Origin: Hypericum androsaemum
Lineage: Eukaryota; Streptophyta; Magnoliopsida; Malpighiales; Hypericaceae
Assembly (NCBI GenBank): GCA_963995505.1
Contig: OZ023188.1
Coordinates: 15,327,912 to 15,391,911 of the forward strand
Length of the DNA: 64,000 nucleotides
Direction of reading: 5' to 3'
The notes under the pieces: generated by a model
The model's input: the letters and a program-made list of their open reading frames with translations, nothing else
Database searches by the model: none
What the model was told of the DNA's origin: nothing
Shown: piece after piece, positions 38,101 to 53,368 of the stretch
How positions within the stretch are numbered: position 1 is the stretch's first letter
Layout: each line of letters begins with the position of its first letter
Made by a program: the position numbers and the translations under genes

Positions 38101-38696
38101 GGGGAATGGGGTTAAAACTCACACATTAAAGAACGTTCATAGCGATAACTCAACCATGATGAGTGGAGATTCCAGAAACTTAGTTCAATGAGATAACTAA
38201 GTTATGGATGGTTCAGATGAATACTTGGAATCCGTCCCATTCTCAGAAGCTGTCCAAGTACTACCTGTAGAGGTGTGGTAAGGTTAGGCATCTACACTTT
38301 TAATGATTCCTATACCAGATAAAGGTGGAGTATAGCAGGATACTCCTGATAGGAGATCACCTATATAAGTGTGAAGTGAAGCCGCTTCAAATTCAAAATG
38401 GAAAAATATGTATGAATCCAAGATAAGGTCCATGGCCGAAACGGACAAAACGTGAGAACCAAAGGATATTAGAAATATCATTGTGTAAATATTATTGTCT
38501 TGGTTTACATAAAAAAGCTGACCAGTTCAAGACATCGCGTTCACTGAGCAGCAAGTAAATCCGATAGCATTTTACTAGGGAAGGTTCAAAGCCGTAAGCT
38601 ACCTTTCTCGATGCAATGATATTTCGTTAGAACTTTTCTTAAAAGTATCATCATGCATTAATCATCATTCATGTGGGGGATACAACGACCCTCGAA

Positions 38697-39694
38697 GGTT
38701 GAATGAAAATTCAATCCCACATTAGAAAAGCATGAATGAAAATTCAATGCAAAGCACAAAGTGGAAAGGCCCAAAGTGGGAGGCCCAAAAGGAAAATGGA
38801 AAGTGCAATCCCATATTGGAAAATGGTACCAACCTTTCCTAATTTATAAGGAGAAACTTCTTGTTAGCTAGGAAATAAGTTGACCACCTGGAAGGGTAGC
38901 CAATTCGGACGCCAACTCATACTGCGGCGAGGATGGTGCGTAGCACCATCCGAGCACGAGTACGAGTACGAGCACGAGCAAGAGCACGAGCACGAGCACG
39001 TGCGTGTGCATGTGCGCATGGCACATTGGACGCAGGTCGCAATGGGTGCTTTGTGGCGCACTTGGCACTTCGCACGCGCGCATCATCGTGAGAAGCTAGA
39101 AGATCCTTAAGTATTTTGCCCGAGTTCGGAGACAGCTGCGTAGCTACCGAAGTGACGAGGGGCTACGAGCACCTTCCAGGATGGCCACCGAAGAGGCACG
39201 AAGGGCTAGAACGTCCTGGAGACTTCCAGACGGCCGAAGGGATGCTAGATCCCTCGTGAAGGAGTGCCAGCATAGTCTGGGCGTACCTGGAAGGATCCAG
39301 AATGCCACCGAAGGGCCATGAGCACAGCCAGCCTACCTGCTGAATGAACGGACGCACCCCTTCGGAGTGCCTGCCTCCCTCCCATCCAGTGCCTATAAAT
39401 AGGCCCATCCCCCATCATTTGCACTCCCCCCACTACAACTTGCATAATCATTCGTTAGCAATTGTAGGCTCTCTCTCCCTCTCTCAGAAAGTTCTGAATA
39501 TCAGACGGTTCGCCCGAAGCTTCGAGGGTCGTTGTGCTACGAACTCGAAGTCCGAAAGTCGTTGTATCTTGGGGACGATTGCCGCAGCCCGTAAGCACTA
39601 AATACGGGGCAATCTCGTCTTACGGAGAAAGAGTCCAACTTTTGTCTCGACTAATAAAGATCCTAATCAAGTACACCTCCTCCGACAAACAACA
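38697..39694 (+). repeat. 3' LTR of the copia element
   Basis: Direct repeat of 33316-34225, ending CAACA at 39694, with the TATA motif at about 39390. Its left edge is approximate because ~17 bp separate the purine tract from recognisable LTR sequence. It carries an expanded GAGCAC/GAGTAC hexamer tract (38951-39003) represented by only two units in the 5' LTR. Confidence 0.8.
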
Positions 39695-39868
39695 AGAACA
39701 AGTTGAATGCAACTTCCTCAATCAAACTGACCTCCCTGAACAAGTTAAACAAGCTTAAATGGGTTACAGCCTACAATGTTTGGGGAGGGAGACAAGAACC
39801 AGAGATATATGGTTTTAATCTATAGTGGTGATGCACATGCATGTACTAATACATTTATATGTATATCA

Positions 39869-41638
39869 AGGAATTTTTTCCAAAATAGGTAAAAAAAATT
39901 TAGATATATTTTCTAAATAGGCAAAAACTTAATATATTTCTAAAATAGGCAAAAACTTAATTTAAAATTAAAAAAATGGGTGACAACCCACATAGGGGTC
40001 GTCACCTCAATTTTATATTTAAAAATAATAGAGGCGACTCACTGTTGGGTCACCTTCCTGACGTTTTCTTTTTAATTTTTTTTAAATTTTGGTCGATCGA
40101 ACTTTATCAACTTTTCACTTCAAACAAAATTTTGACATCGTTACATTCTGTATATGGAAAAGTTATAAACTACAAAGTTGTAGATATACGTTTCAGCTTT
40201 GCACAGAAAAATGAATCAACTCAATCGGAATCCTGAGTAAAAATTTGTATCTCCCAACTAAAATTAGTCGATCGAACTCGATCGGCTTTTGACATCCTTA
40301 CACTTTGAATTTGAAAAAATCATAAACTACAAAGTTGTAAATATATATCTCAACTTTGCATAGAAACTTGAATCACCTCAATCGGATTCTGGAGTAAGAA
40401 GCTGCAAAAAGTTACTTTTTTTCTTCTCTTGTACTTCGATTGAAAAAGTAAATTTTGCAACTTCTTATTTCGGAGTTCGATTGAGGTGATTCAAGTTTCT
40501 ATGCAAAGCTGAGACATATATCTACAACTTTGACATATTCCCTAAATAGGCAAAAATTTAATATATTCTCAAAATAGGCAAAAATTTAAAAAAAATTAGG
40601 GAGACGACCCATAAGCGGGTTGACTCTATTTGTTTGCCACTAATTAAAATAATGCACCAGCTTATAGGTCGCCTCCCCTCCAATTGTTTTTATATTTTTT
40701 TAATTTCAGTCGATCGAACTTGATCGGCTTTTGAGTTCAAATAAATTTTTGACATCGTTACACTCCGTATTTGGAAAAGTTATAAACTATAAAGTTGTAG
40801 ATATACGTCTCAGCTTTGCACAGCAATTTGAATCAACTCAATCGGAATCTGGAGTAAAAATTTGTATCTCCCAACCAAAATTAGTCGATCTAATTCTATC
40901 GGCTTTTGACTTCAAATTTATTTTTGATATCCTTACGCTTTGAATTTGGAAAAGTTATAAACTACAAAGTTGTAGATATATGTCTCAGCTTTACATAGAA
41001 ACTTGAATCATCTTAATCGAACTCCGGAGTAAGAAGTTGCAAAAATTATTTTTTCAATCGAAGTACAAGAAAATTTTTTTTTTGTAACTTCTTACTCCAG
41101 AGTCCAATTGAGTTGATTCAAATTTCTATGCAAAGCTCATATGTATATTTACAACTTTGTAGTTTATAACTTTTCTAAATACAGAGTGTAACAATGTCGA
41201 AAATTTATTTGAAGTGAAAAGCCGATCGAGTTCGATCAACTGATTTCGGTTGGAATACATAAATTTTTACTCCGGAGTCCGATTGAATTGATTCAAATTT
41301 CTATGCAAAGTTGAGACATATATCTACAACTTTGTAATTTATAATTTTTTCAAATACAGAGTGTAACGATGTCAAAAATTCGTTTGAAGTTAAAAGTCAA
41401 TCGAGTTCGATCAACCAAAAAAAAATAAATTTAAAAAAAATTGGAGGGGAGGCGATCTATAAGCAGGTCGCCTCCAATATTTTATTTTATTAAAAAAATT
41501 GTCAGGGAGGCGACCTGTACATCGGTCATCTCTCTTTTTTAAAATTTTGAATTAAATTTTTGCCTTTTTAAGAAATATATTAAATTTTTATCTATTTAGA
41601 GAATATATCTAAGTTTTTTACCTATTTAAAAAAAACTC
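39869..41638. mobile_element. 1770-bp long-TIR MULE with internal repeats
   Basis: Flanked by GTATATCA (39861-39868 and 41639-41646), extendable to 9 bp with one transition. Terminal repeats (~120 bp): AAAATAGGTAAAAAA, TTTAGATATATTTTCTAAATAG, GGCAAAAACTTAAT, mirrored at right. Inside, a ~90-bp module starting ATAAACTACAAAGTTGTAGA occurs four times on + (near 40165, 40320, 40785, 40965) and in inverted form near 40470-40530, 41105-41180 and 41290-41350. GGAGGCGACC-type hairpins punctuate it (for example 39979-40006 and 41448-41475). The small element at 25408-25624 shares its ends. Non-coding. Confidence 0.75.
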
Positions 41639-41646
41639 GTATATCA

Positions 41647-43292
41647 GTGGTAAATGGGTTAATTCCATATTCATGTAAGTCCCGTAACGAGGGGGGATTC
41701 ATGTTCGGGGAGCTGTCAGATTGGTTTGAAACTTGATTTGGTTTTGAGCGGTCATATGTATCCTAATAAACCGACACTTAGGTGCTGCCATGGCTAGGGC
41801 AAATCCCAAAGATTAAGCCACCATGTATCGTGACCCATCCCTTCTCTCTCTCTCTAGATAATTAATTATTATATCATATACATACACGAGACGTATACTA
41901 CTCGTACGCAATACTGATGTTGAAGTAGTAAGATGTTTGTCCAAGTAGATGGTTGGAATTTCTTAAAAAAAAGTAGATGGTTGTAATCATTTAAGAGATT
42001 TTTTTTCAATGATTACGAATGTAAAAAAAATAATAGAAGAGTCAACATCTAAAATATGTCCCGAATATATTTGACCTCGAATACAATAGATTTAAGAAAA
42101 TTATTGATGTTGAAGTGACAATACATAAACCATCACAATTTTGGATGCATTGCATTTTCTCATCTTTTATCTTGTAGAAATAGATTTTTTAGGTAAATGA
42201 AAAATATATTATTCCATGTCACACGTAAAATCCTGACGTGGTTACTGAGCATAACATATAAAACAGTTTGGTGCAATTTGTTATTATTTTTTTGTGAAAA
42301 TGGAGGGGCGAGGCCCGTGTGTATTGATGAAAATCTAATTACGTCCTAAGAGCATAAAATCTCTTCAAAAGAGGTTGTAATTACATGTCTCAGTAAAATT
42401 TTACCACTCTAAAAATTCGTTAGGACAAAAATCGTGATAGAAAAAAACCACTTCTTAAGTAAAATCTACTTTTGACGTTATTTTGAAGGAGAGATTTGCA
42501 TGTTATTTTCTTAGCTTTATCAGTAGCGGCTACTGCAACCAACAAACTTTGCATTGATTAACAAGAAAATTATTTTTAATGTAGTTAGATGTTTTAAGTT
42601 GTAATTATTGAAATTTATCAGTATATTATTTCAAAAAAGTACATACAAAGAAAAATAAAACTAAAACAAAACGAGGCAGGAGCTGGCAGCAGATCAATTG
42701 TCTGGGAAAGAAATCAAAAATCGCAAACGACAATGAATTCCTTCTTTCGACGACTGCACCGCTCTTACCCTGATGGCTAGCTTTTATTTCTAATTTTGAG
42801 TCGGCTATTATGGATTGTTGTTTATGTATAATATTTTATGATCGGATCGATTGTCCACACTAATACAAATTTTTTTCAGCATTATGTCTTCACTCACGAG
42901 TAACTTAAAAAAAATTTAATAAGTCACTCATTCTAAAAATACTCTAAACCAAGCTCGCTTAATTTTAAAAAAAATTTCAAAATATTTACTAAAAAATGAG
43001 GTGCAACTCATTCATATAAATAATACAATCAAATTATTTAAGTAATTATTAATATATCCGAGATATTACATAATTAATTATTCCAATAATATTTTACACA
43101 TCTATATACCTAACTATGGTTTGGAAATGCAACATGGAGGTTGTAAAAAAAAAGGAAATGCAACATGGTAGTGAGCTCTGCAAACAATGTCGGTCGTTAT
43201 TTCTTCTCTGTGTACTCGGAAAACGACAGCTCACTGGACAACTCGGCGGAATTGACTTCCTTTACCATTCTTGGCTCTGATGATGAGCCTCC
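41647..43292. other. Intergenic stretch
   Basis: No gene seen. TTTTTTTGTGAAAATGGAGG at about 42290 resembles a reverse-oriented LINE tail, but no target duplication was established. Confidence 0.45.
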
Positions 43293-43301
43293 CCTTGGCG
43301 T

Positions 43302-44264
43302 GGTTTTTTTTCCTAAGAGGGGTTGATTTCCCTGACAAACTCCTGAATGGGGTTCTCGGGGAATGTTATCCCTGTCTGGGGTCGAGCACAAAAACGCTAA
43401 AAATTGAGCGTTTTTGTGCGCAATAAAACGCTTGAAACTGAGCATTTTTAGTGAAAAGCCAACGAAAATCCGACACGCTCTGTCGCAAGAGAATCTACGC
43501 CTCGGCTCGGCTTCTTCCAAAAAACGCTCAGTTTTCAGCGTTTTTGTGCTAATTTTTTCAGGTAATAACTCTGCTTTTTTTTTAACTGACTTACTTACTT
43601 TTTTTTACATTCTAATTAAATTTGAGGCCAAACGATACTTCCTAATTTAATTTTGTAATAATAATTTTTTAATAATTTTTTACATCCTAAATTTTAATCT
43701 CAAAATTTTGACTCATTAAATCTCAGATTTCATTAATTTTTTAACTTTTACATGTATAGTATATAGGGTAGTATGTGTTATTGAGCAATTAAAATCTATA
43801 ATAATGGGTGCAGCTTGGCAAAAAATTGAGAACCTACTGCAGAAATTTTAAAAATTTTGGTTTATTGTGAATTAAAGAAAAATGCCTTATTGTGTGGTGT
43901 TTTGGGCCAAATTTTGGCGAGAATTAAAATAAGACAACACGATATATTAAAAACTCACTTGGCATAAGTTTTTTTGGCAAAAAATGATAACAATTAAAAA
44001 ATTAGCACAAAAACGCTGAAAACTGAGCGGTTTTTGGAAGAAGCCGAGCCGAGGGACGAGCCGAGGCGTAGATTCTCTTGCGACAGAGCGTGTCGGATTT
44101 TCGTTGGCTTTTCACTAAAAACGCTCAGTTTCAAGCGTTTTCTTGCGCACAAAAACACTCAATTTTTAGCGTTTTTGTGCTCGACCCCAGACAGGGATAA
44201 CATTCCCTGAGAACCCCATTCAGGGGTTTGTCAGGGAAATCAACCCCTCTTAGGAAAAAAAACC
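43302..44264. mobile_element. 963-bp fold-back MULE-like element
   Basis: Two ~260-280-bp arms (43302-43560 and about 43995-44264) are inverted repeats, starting GGTTTTTTTTCCTAAGAGG and ending with its complement. The arms are over 90% alike by eye apart from a ~14-bp insertion in the right arm (GGGACGAGCCGAGG region, about 44052-44066). The loop is ~430 bp of AT-rich DNA. Flanks CCTTGGCGT (43293-43301) and CTTTGGCGT (44265-44273) are a 9-bp duplication with one mismatch. Each arm contains smaller self-complementary segments (AGCACAAAAACGCT with AGCGTTTTTGTGC). No protein is encoded; antisense frames such as 43197-43520 are by-products. Confidence 0.75.
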
Positions 44265-44405
44265 CTTTGGCGTCAAGCCCCAAGGTGGAACCCCCTATAA
44301 AATCAAAAGGGATAATTACTGTAAGGTCCATAATATTTGGCATATTCGCCTCTCACCTTTCTGTCGTTTGACAATTAATTAAAAATTTCTCATAGTTTAG
44401 TTTTA

Positions 44406-45453
44406 GAGATAATTATTCTCAGGACCTTAGGGTATATTCAAATAGACTCTGAGGATCCTATAATTTCCCTACTAATTACTGAGCCTCTGTAGTTTGATTA
44501 TTATTATACACTCGGATCCCTGTAGCCGGAATCGTCTATTTTTCTGGCGAACTCCCCACCTGAAATATCTAAAATGCCCCTAGGCCCCTTTTTATTACCC
44601 AGTTAAAAAAATTACTTTCACATTCACTCCTCCCCTCCCCCGACTCCTTTCTCTCCCCCGACTCCTTCAACTTTAATTTCACTTTCACAACTTTAATAAC
44701 TTTCACATTCTTGGAAAATCGCCAGAATCCAACAAGAACCCAACAAGATCAAAATCGCTTAATCTTCTTCGCCAAAATTAAATCAAAATTGCCTCATCTT
44801 CTTTGCCTCGGTTTCCTCATTCTACTCCTCTTCTCAACAAGTTCGAAGCTACTCTGGTGGAAGCTGGAGAGAAGGAGGGGGACCTGTGGCCTTCTGGACC
44901 CTGTGGTGACGGCGGTGCCTCCTTCTCCTCTTCCCCGAAGGCTACAGGTGCCCCGAGGTCAAGATCCTCGGACTGCTCCTCACCCCGAAGACGGTAGTGA
45001 CCTTTCTGGGGTGTAGATGATGAGCCCACCTTTAACCTTGTCGGGCCCACCTTGTTCACAAACTCGTCTCTCTCCAACCTCTCCTTCGGCGCGATAGAGG
45101 GGCAGAGATGGGAATTGATAGCAAGACTGAGAGTTTGGATTTAATTGAAAGAAATGGCACTTTATCTCCCAGCCCTATCTCACGATACCCTCCACCATTG
45201 GTCTTAAAACCTAACCAAAGATTAAATTAATTAGGCCAGCAAGCTAGAACGGTGATTTTGGTCTTAAAAAGGAGCTTAGGGGTATTTTAGATATTTCAGG
45301 TAGGGAGTTCGCAGGAAAAATAGACAATTCCGGCTACAAGGACGCGAGTGTATAATAATAATCAAACTACAGGAGCTCAGTAATTAGTAGAAAAATTACA
45401 GGGTCCTCAGAGTCTATTTGACTATACCCTGGGGTCCTGAGAGTAATTATCTC
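44406..45453. mobile_element. Nested 1048-bp MULE with perfect 9-bp TSD
   Basis: Ends GAGATAATTATTCTCAGGACC and, inverted, GAGATAATTACTCTCAGGACC, flanked by identical TTAGTTTTA (44397-44405 and 45454-45462) inside the outer element. Long arms include CCTCTGTAGTTTGATTATTA, GGATCCCTGTAGCCGG and AATATCTAAAATGCCCCTA, with mirrors at 45280-45440. The interior (44830-45080) is GC-rich with short frames, possibly captured, source not recognised. Confidence 0.85.
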
Positions 45454-45795
45454 TTAGTTTTATTATACTCTAAGATCCATCGCTGATGACAGCAATTTTT
45501 TGTCATTAAAATGACGAAAATACCCTTAAAAAAATAAAAATAATACATCATCTTCTTCAACCTCTAGATCTCCTCTCGAAACCAGGAGTCAGGAGCTCAT
45601 CGTTAAGAAATCAACAAAATCCAATTAGAAAATACATCCAGTTCGTCAAAATCAAGAAACAAGAACCCTTGAACTTAAATTCCACCAATTTCCTAATTGA
45701 AATTTGTCTGAATTGAAACAAAAAATGGTGAGAACCAACAAAAAAAGTGGTGAGAACCAAACTCAAAAATCAACCAAAAATGAGAGACTCAAAAA

Positions 45796-46090
45796 GCGGG
45801 ATCTCGTCGTCGTCCTTCTCGCCCCCCTTCCTCCAATAGCTTGCCGGCGGCAAGCTCGAAGGACCCCGAGGTTGTCACGACGGCGGCCATGGAGAAGGCC
45901 GCAGAGAAGTTCGTCGAGAAGTAGCGGGATCTCGCCGTCGTCCTCCTCGCCCCCCGTCCTCCGATAGGTCGCCGGCGGTAGGCTCGAAGGACCTCGAGGT
46001 TGTCACGATGGCGACCATGGAGAAGGCCGTAGAGAAGCTCGTCAAGAAGCAGCGGGATCTCGCCCCCCTCGTCCTCCGATAGGTCACCAG
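45796..46090 (+). repeat. 128-bp GC-rich tandem repeat inside the outer MULE
   Basis: GCGGGATCTCG begins at 45796, 45924 and 46052, giving two full 128-bp units and a partial third. Units differ at a minority of positions. One frame reads S-K-D-P-E-V-V-T-T and M-E-K-A-A-E-K in the first unit, suggesting a captured coding segment that was then duplicated. The source gene was not identified. Confidence 0.7.
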
Positions 46091-46403
46091 TTGATTTTTC
46101 TGTTTCGAGGGGGTAATTGGGGTTGATTTTTCTAGGCGTCAATTTTTTGTTCTTGGTTCACCTCCATTTAGTTCTTGGCGTTAATTTTGGATTTGGTTCT
46201 TGGATTTTTTTGTTTTTCTCAAGGGTATTTTTGTCATTTCAATGACAAAAAATGAAAAAAAATTTTGCTTACGTCGACGAGGGACCTAATAGTATAATAA
46301 AACTAAACTTCTGAGTGTTTTTAATTGATTTTCAAACAATAGAAGGGTGAAAGGCAAATATATCAAATACCAGGGGTCTGACAGTAATTATCCCAAATCT
46401 GAA

Positions 46404-48013
46404 ACATGGATAACCCTGGCAATTGTGTTTATCATAATTCTAAAATATATAATTATTTATTAATTATTTCTAATATATTTTTTCATAAATAACTCAAATT
46501 GAAGTCGGATGTGATTTTTGAAAACTGTGATATAGTTGGTTACAAATACCTAAGATCACGTACTAGATCGTCTACTTGTCATTAAGCTGGATATGTACGA
46601 CAATACCCTTTCCCCCCAGATGTCAATCAAGTACGGAGAAACAGTGCATAGGTTGTCCCTGGTCGGACACAGACGACGACAGACGACTTGTGTGATCATC
46701 GACACTGGGAAGAGTGGGGTTCCGGTCCCGGATAAAGAACAAGCATGTAAAATTCGTTACGACCGACTTGCCGGTCCCAAATATCATAATATTTGCCAAC
46801 TGTCCTTGAGCACTCACTGTGGGGTTGGGAAACCTGAGTTATGACCTTTTTTTAAATAAGTATCAGTGTTTTTTTTTCTAATAGGTAAATTTTATTATAG
46901 TATTTACCATAGAAGAACTCGTAATCTTATTACAGCTAAGTTCTTCAAAGCCCTGATGTGACAAAATTTTTTGAGAATAAGCTACACTAGGAAAATAATA
47001 CTATCAATAACACTACGAGTACTAAGTTTTTTTCCGCCACCACGAAGTACCTCTGTTATAATTTGTTTTCGATTGATATGACATAATCTGAGAGTACATC
47101 AATTATTTATAGAACATTTATTAAAAATTATCAGATCACATATTTTCAGCAATTCTGACACTCAATTTTGAAATTTATAATTAAAATAAAAACACTCGGC
47201 CTTGCATGGAAGATGGGTTAAAGGTACTACTGACAAAACGTAAGAGGTGAAGGTCCAACAGGCTCCAGACTAGGGGCAAGCCCAAGATGGATCTTTGGTT
47301 ATCACCATACCATAAAGTCCATCTCCAAGGGCACAATGACAATATGTATCCCACTTCAAGAGTCGGTGGATCAATTTCTAACCATTGTAAAAAAAATTTA
47401 AGAAAAACAAAATTCAACATCATTTTAAGTCCCAGAGTTGGATTTTTTGGAATCTTTTATTACAGAAGAAGATGTTGTTTTACCTTTTGGGGTCATACAA
47501 GGTGGTCCTTCACTTACACATCTTGCTTGAGTTTTAGAAAAGTTAGACCAACCACTAAATTTAAATTTTTAAAAAAGTCCTATCTCCAACGGCATTAGGA
47601 GTAACCACGTGCTTTCCCGAAAACTTCTGCAAGTTCATGATAAAGAGGAAAAGAGTCCATCCAAAGGAAGTCGATAAAAATTGGTTCAAGTGGAACCAAC
47701 ATCGTAACATTATGAGAGAAAAAAGACAAGGGCAAGGGAGAAGAATTTCGAATCCAGCGTGCAACATCAAAATTGGTTTTTCATTTCCAGCAATCACGTA
47801 CAGAATTAAGAACAGTAACTACGTAAGATACAAGTTGACAGAAGCTTAAGCCAGGCAATGAAAAAAATTGACAAAAGTTGGGAAGGGGAGAAAACAAAAG
47901 AGACTGTTCTGCAATGCAACCTCACTCGGATAGTCTTCGGTTTAGACAAATTACAGGGAAATGGTTTAGTTTAGGGATACACCTTGTGACAGAAACATCC
48001 CGAAACTGAATCG
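46404..48013. other. Intergenic stretch and 3' flank of the CK2 alpha gene
   Basis: No supported gene; frames at 46593-46844 and 47287-47598 lack recognisable content. TTTTTTTTCTAATAGGTAAA at about 46868 resembles a LINE tail start without proven duplication. Confidence 0.45.
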
Positions 48014-51670
<3,657 letters not shown>

Positions 51671-53359
51671 AATTGGTTAAGGGCGTCCTTTTGCCTCTGG
51701 CTTGACCCGCGCGCTGTGCCTCCCCCCAACCACCCCAATGCCACTTTTTTATTTGCCCATTTTGCCCTTCTTCTTGTTTTGTGTTTTTTTTATTTGGAGG
51801 GGTTTACCTGTCATGAGGTGGACGGACGATGTCGTTTCGTGCTGGGGCGGATTTATTTTAGGGGGAGGGAAACGAAATGGAGCTGTCGTGTTTTTTTTAG
51901 GGAGAAATGGAGCTTGGAAAATATTCGGATAAGGCCGTTGACCAATTGGGAATAAAGTTTCGGAGAATTTTTTTTTCATACAAGTTTTGAACGGACTGTA
52001 AAATGAATATAATTTTATTTAAATTAAATATATTTTACAGTGCACTTAGTTTAAATAAAAGTATATTCCATTTTATAATCAAATGTACTAACCTAAAACA
52101 TATAAAAAACCTTTTCGTTGCAAAACGGTTGGTAAAAATGTGTTTTAATACTTATAAAATTGTATCGGAATCATGTGAGTAACAAAAGATTTATGTATCT
52201 AATTTTTTGTTCGTTAAAGGAGGGTTTTCCATTAAGTGAAAGATATTTGGAAGGAAGTCTAAATTATCATGCAAACGGCGAAACTAGAGAGGCTCAATAA
52301 CTCGGATGAGAATTCCATACGTAAGCAAGGATTATAGCGAAAAAATTAGTTTTTTTATGAGATGGGGATGTCTCGGATCTCTTAAAAATTGACTGGTGCA
52401 AAATAATAAAAGAATGTGACGCCGAGGTTTAGGAGATGGTGCCAAAGATAATTTCTATCCAGTAACTTAGTTTACTTAAATAGTCGATTATCTTTTACCT
52501 TTTTTAGGAAACTTGTAGTGCTTAACGTCACAATAAGTGTAGTGTAATTGTGCACAAATTAGTATACTCTTAATAAGTTTAATTACTTATTATTTTTGCA
52601 ATTTATTTTTAAATAAATAAGAGTTTACTTGTTAAAAAAAGGTTAACGGAGTTCAGTCCTCCACACAAGCATGCATCTTCGCAAATATTCTACTTAGAGA
52701 TTATCTAAAAAACAAAAAGATATAACGTTGCATGATAGTTGGTTCGGATTTCTTATATTGTTGCTATGATTTTTCTAATAATTTTTAAAATTATTATCCT
52801 GGGTAATTATAAAGACACGATTACATTTCTTGTATTCATCACTCCTCGTTCTCTTTATTCCAATGTTAGGAATTACGCTGCACTTGTGGCGAGAAACGAA
52901 CAATGATAAAATATCCACTTCGACAAATTAATTATGTCTCGTAGAACTGTTAAAACGGAAAATTTTCACTATTTTTCAGATACGTAATTTTACTATAATA
53001 AAGAAAACGCTTTAGTGTTGCACCATATAAATGTCAAACCTATCTTTATCAATTTTGTGTTGAGTATTAATAAATGCGTGTGTGGAATTTGCAGCTAATC
53101 AAAGACAAGAGAAAGGCGAGAGAGTAGACTTACCTGGGCGACTAATAAAAGACGAGAGAAAGGCCGGGCACGAGATATCGTGTGTGGAATTTGCTGCGAA
53201 GACGAAGAGACAACGGCGAGCCCGTGGCGGTTCTTCGTCCGCTCGCGGCGGTCCGTCCTCTGTAGAGCCAAATGTAGATTTTGGGTTTAAAAAATTGGGT
53301 GTTTGGTCAGCGTGATACACGGGGGAAGGGTGGGTCAAGTAGTTAAAAGTTGATGCTAA
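51671..53359. other. Promoter side of the CK2 alpha gene and intergenic DNA
   Basis: 51671-51960 is the probable promoter/leader of the kinase gene. The rest is AT-rich except a GC-rich island at 53080-53330 with an imperfect ~100-bp direct repeat (GTGTGGAATTTGC at 53079 and again near 53181). One open frame there (53082-53315) has no recognised domain. Confidence 0.45.
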
Positions 53360-53368
53360 TACTTTTTC

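Larger units (their letters stand above)
33316..39694 (+). mobile_element. Ty1/copia LTR retrotransposon, decayed but structurally complete
   Basis: AGAAC flanks both ends (33311-33315 and 39695-39699), a perfect 5-bp TSD. The element starts TGTTGG and ends CAACA. LTRs enclose a gag-protease-integrase-RT-RNase H order (integrase before RT), which defines copia. A purine tract (GTGGGGGA, ending 38680) precedes the 3' LTR. The sequence just inside the 5' LTR does not show the common initiator-Met primer site. Numerous stops and clear LTR-LTR differences show it is old and cannot make its own proteins. Confidence 0.93.
44309..46394. mobile_element. Outer long-TIR MULE, interrupted by a nested MULE
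   Basis: Ends GGGATAATTACTGTAAGG and, inverted, GGGATAATTACTGTCAGA. Flanks AAATCAAAA (44300-44308) and AAATCTGAA (46395-46403) match at 7 of 9. Arms continue with TTTGACAATTAATTAAAAA, then (after the nested insert) CTCTAAGATCCATCGCTGATG and TGTCATTAAAATGACGAAAAT, mirrored at 46210-46330. Without the nested element it is ~1.03 kb. The middle is GC-rich and holds a 128-bp tandem repeat. No transposase. Confidence 0.7.

Noticed and set aside
42290..42600. Possible further LINE tail (T-run then GTGAAAATGG)
   Set aside because: Only a weak, interrupted direct repeat could be proposed on the right side.
43197..43520. 107-codon minus-strand frame
   Set aside because: It is a reading of the left arm of the fold-back element and does not resemble a protein family.
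46593..46844. 83-codon + frame as a possible gene
   Set aside because: No recognisable domain, no splice context and a length expected by chance.
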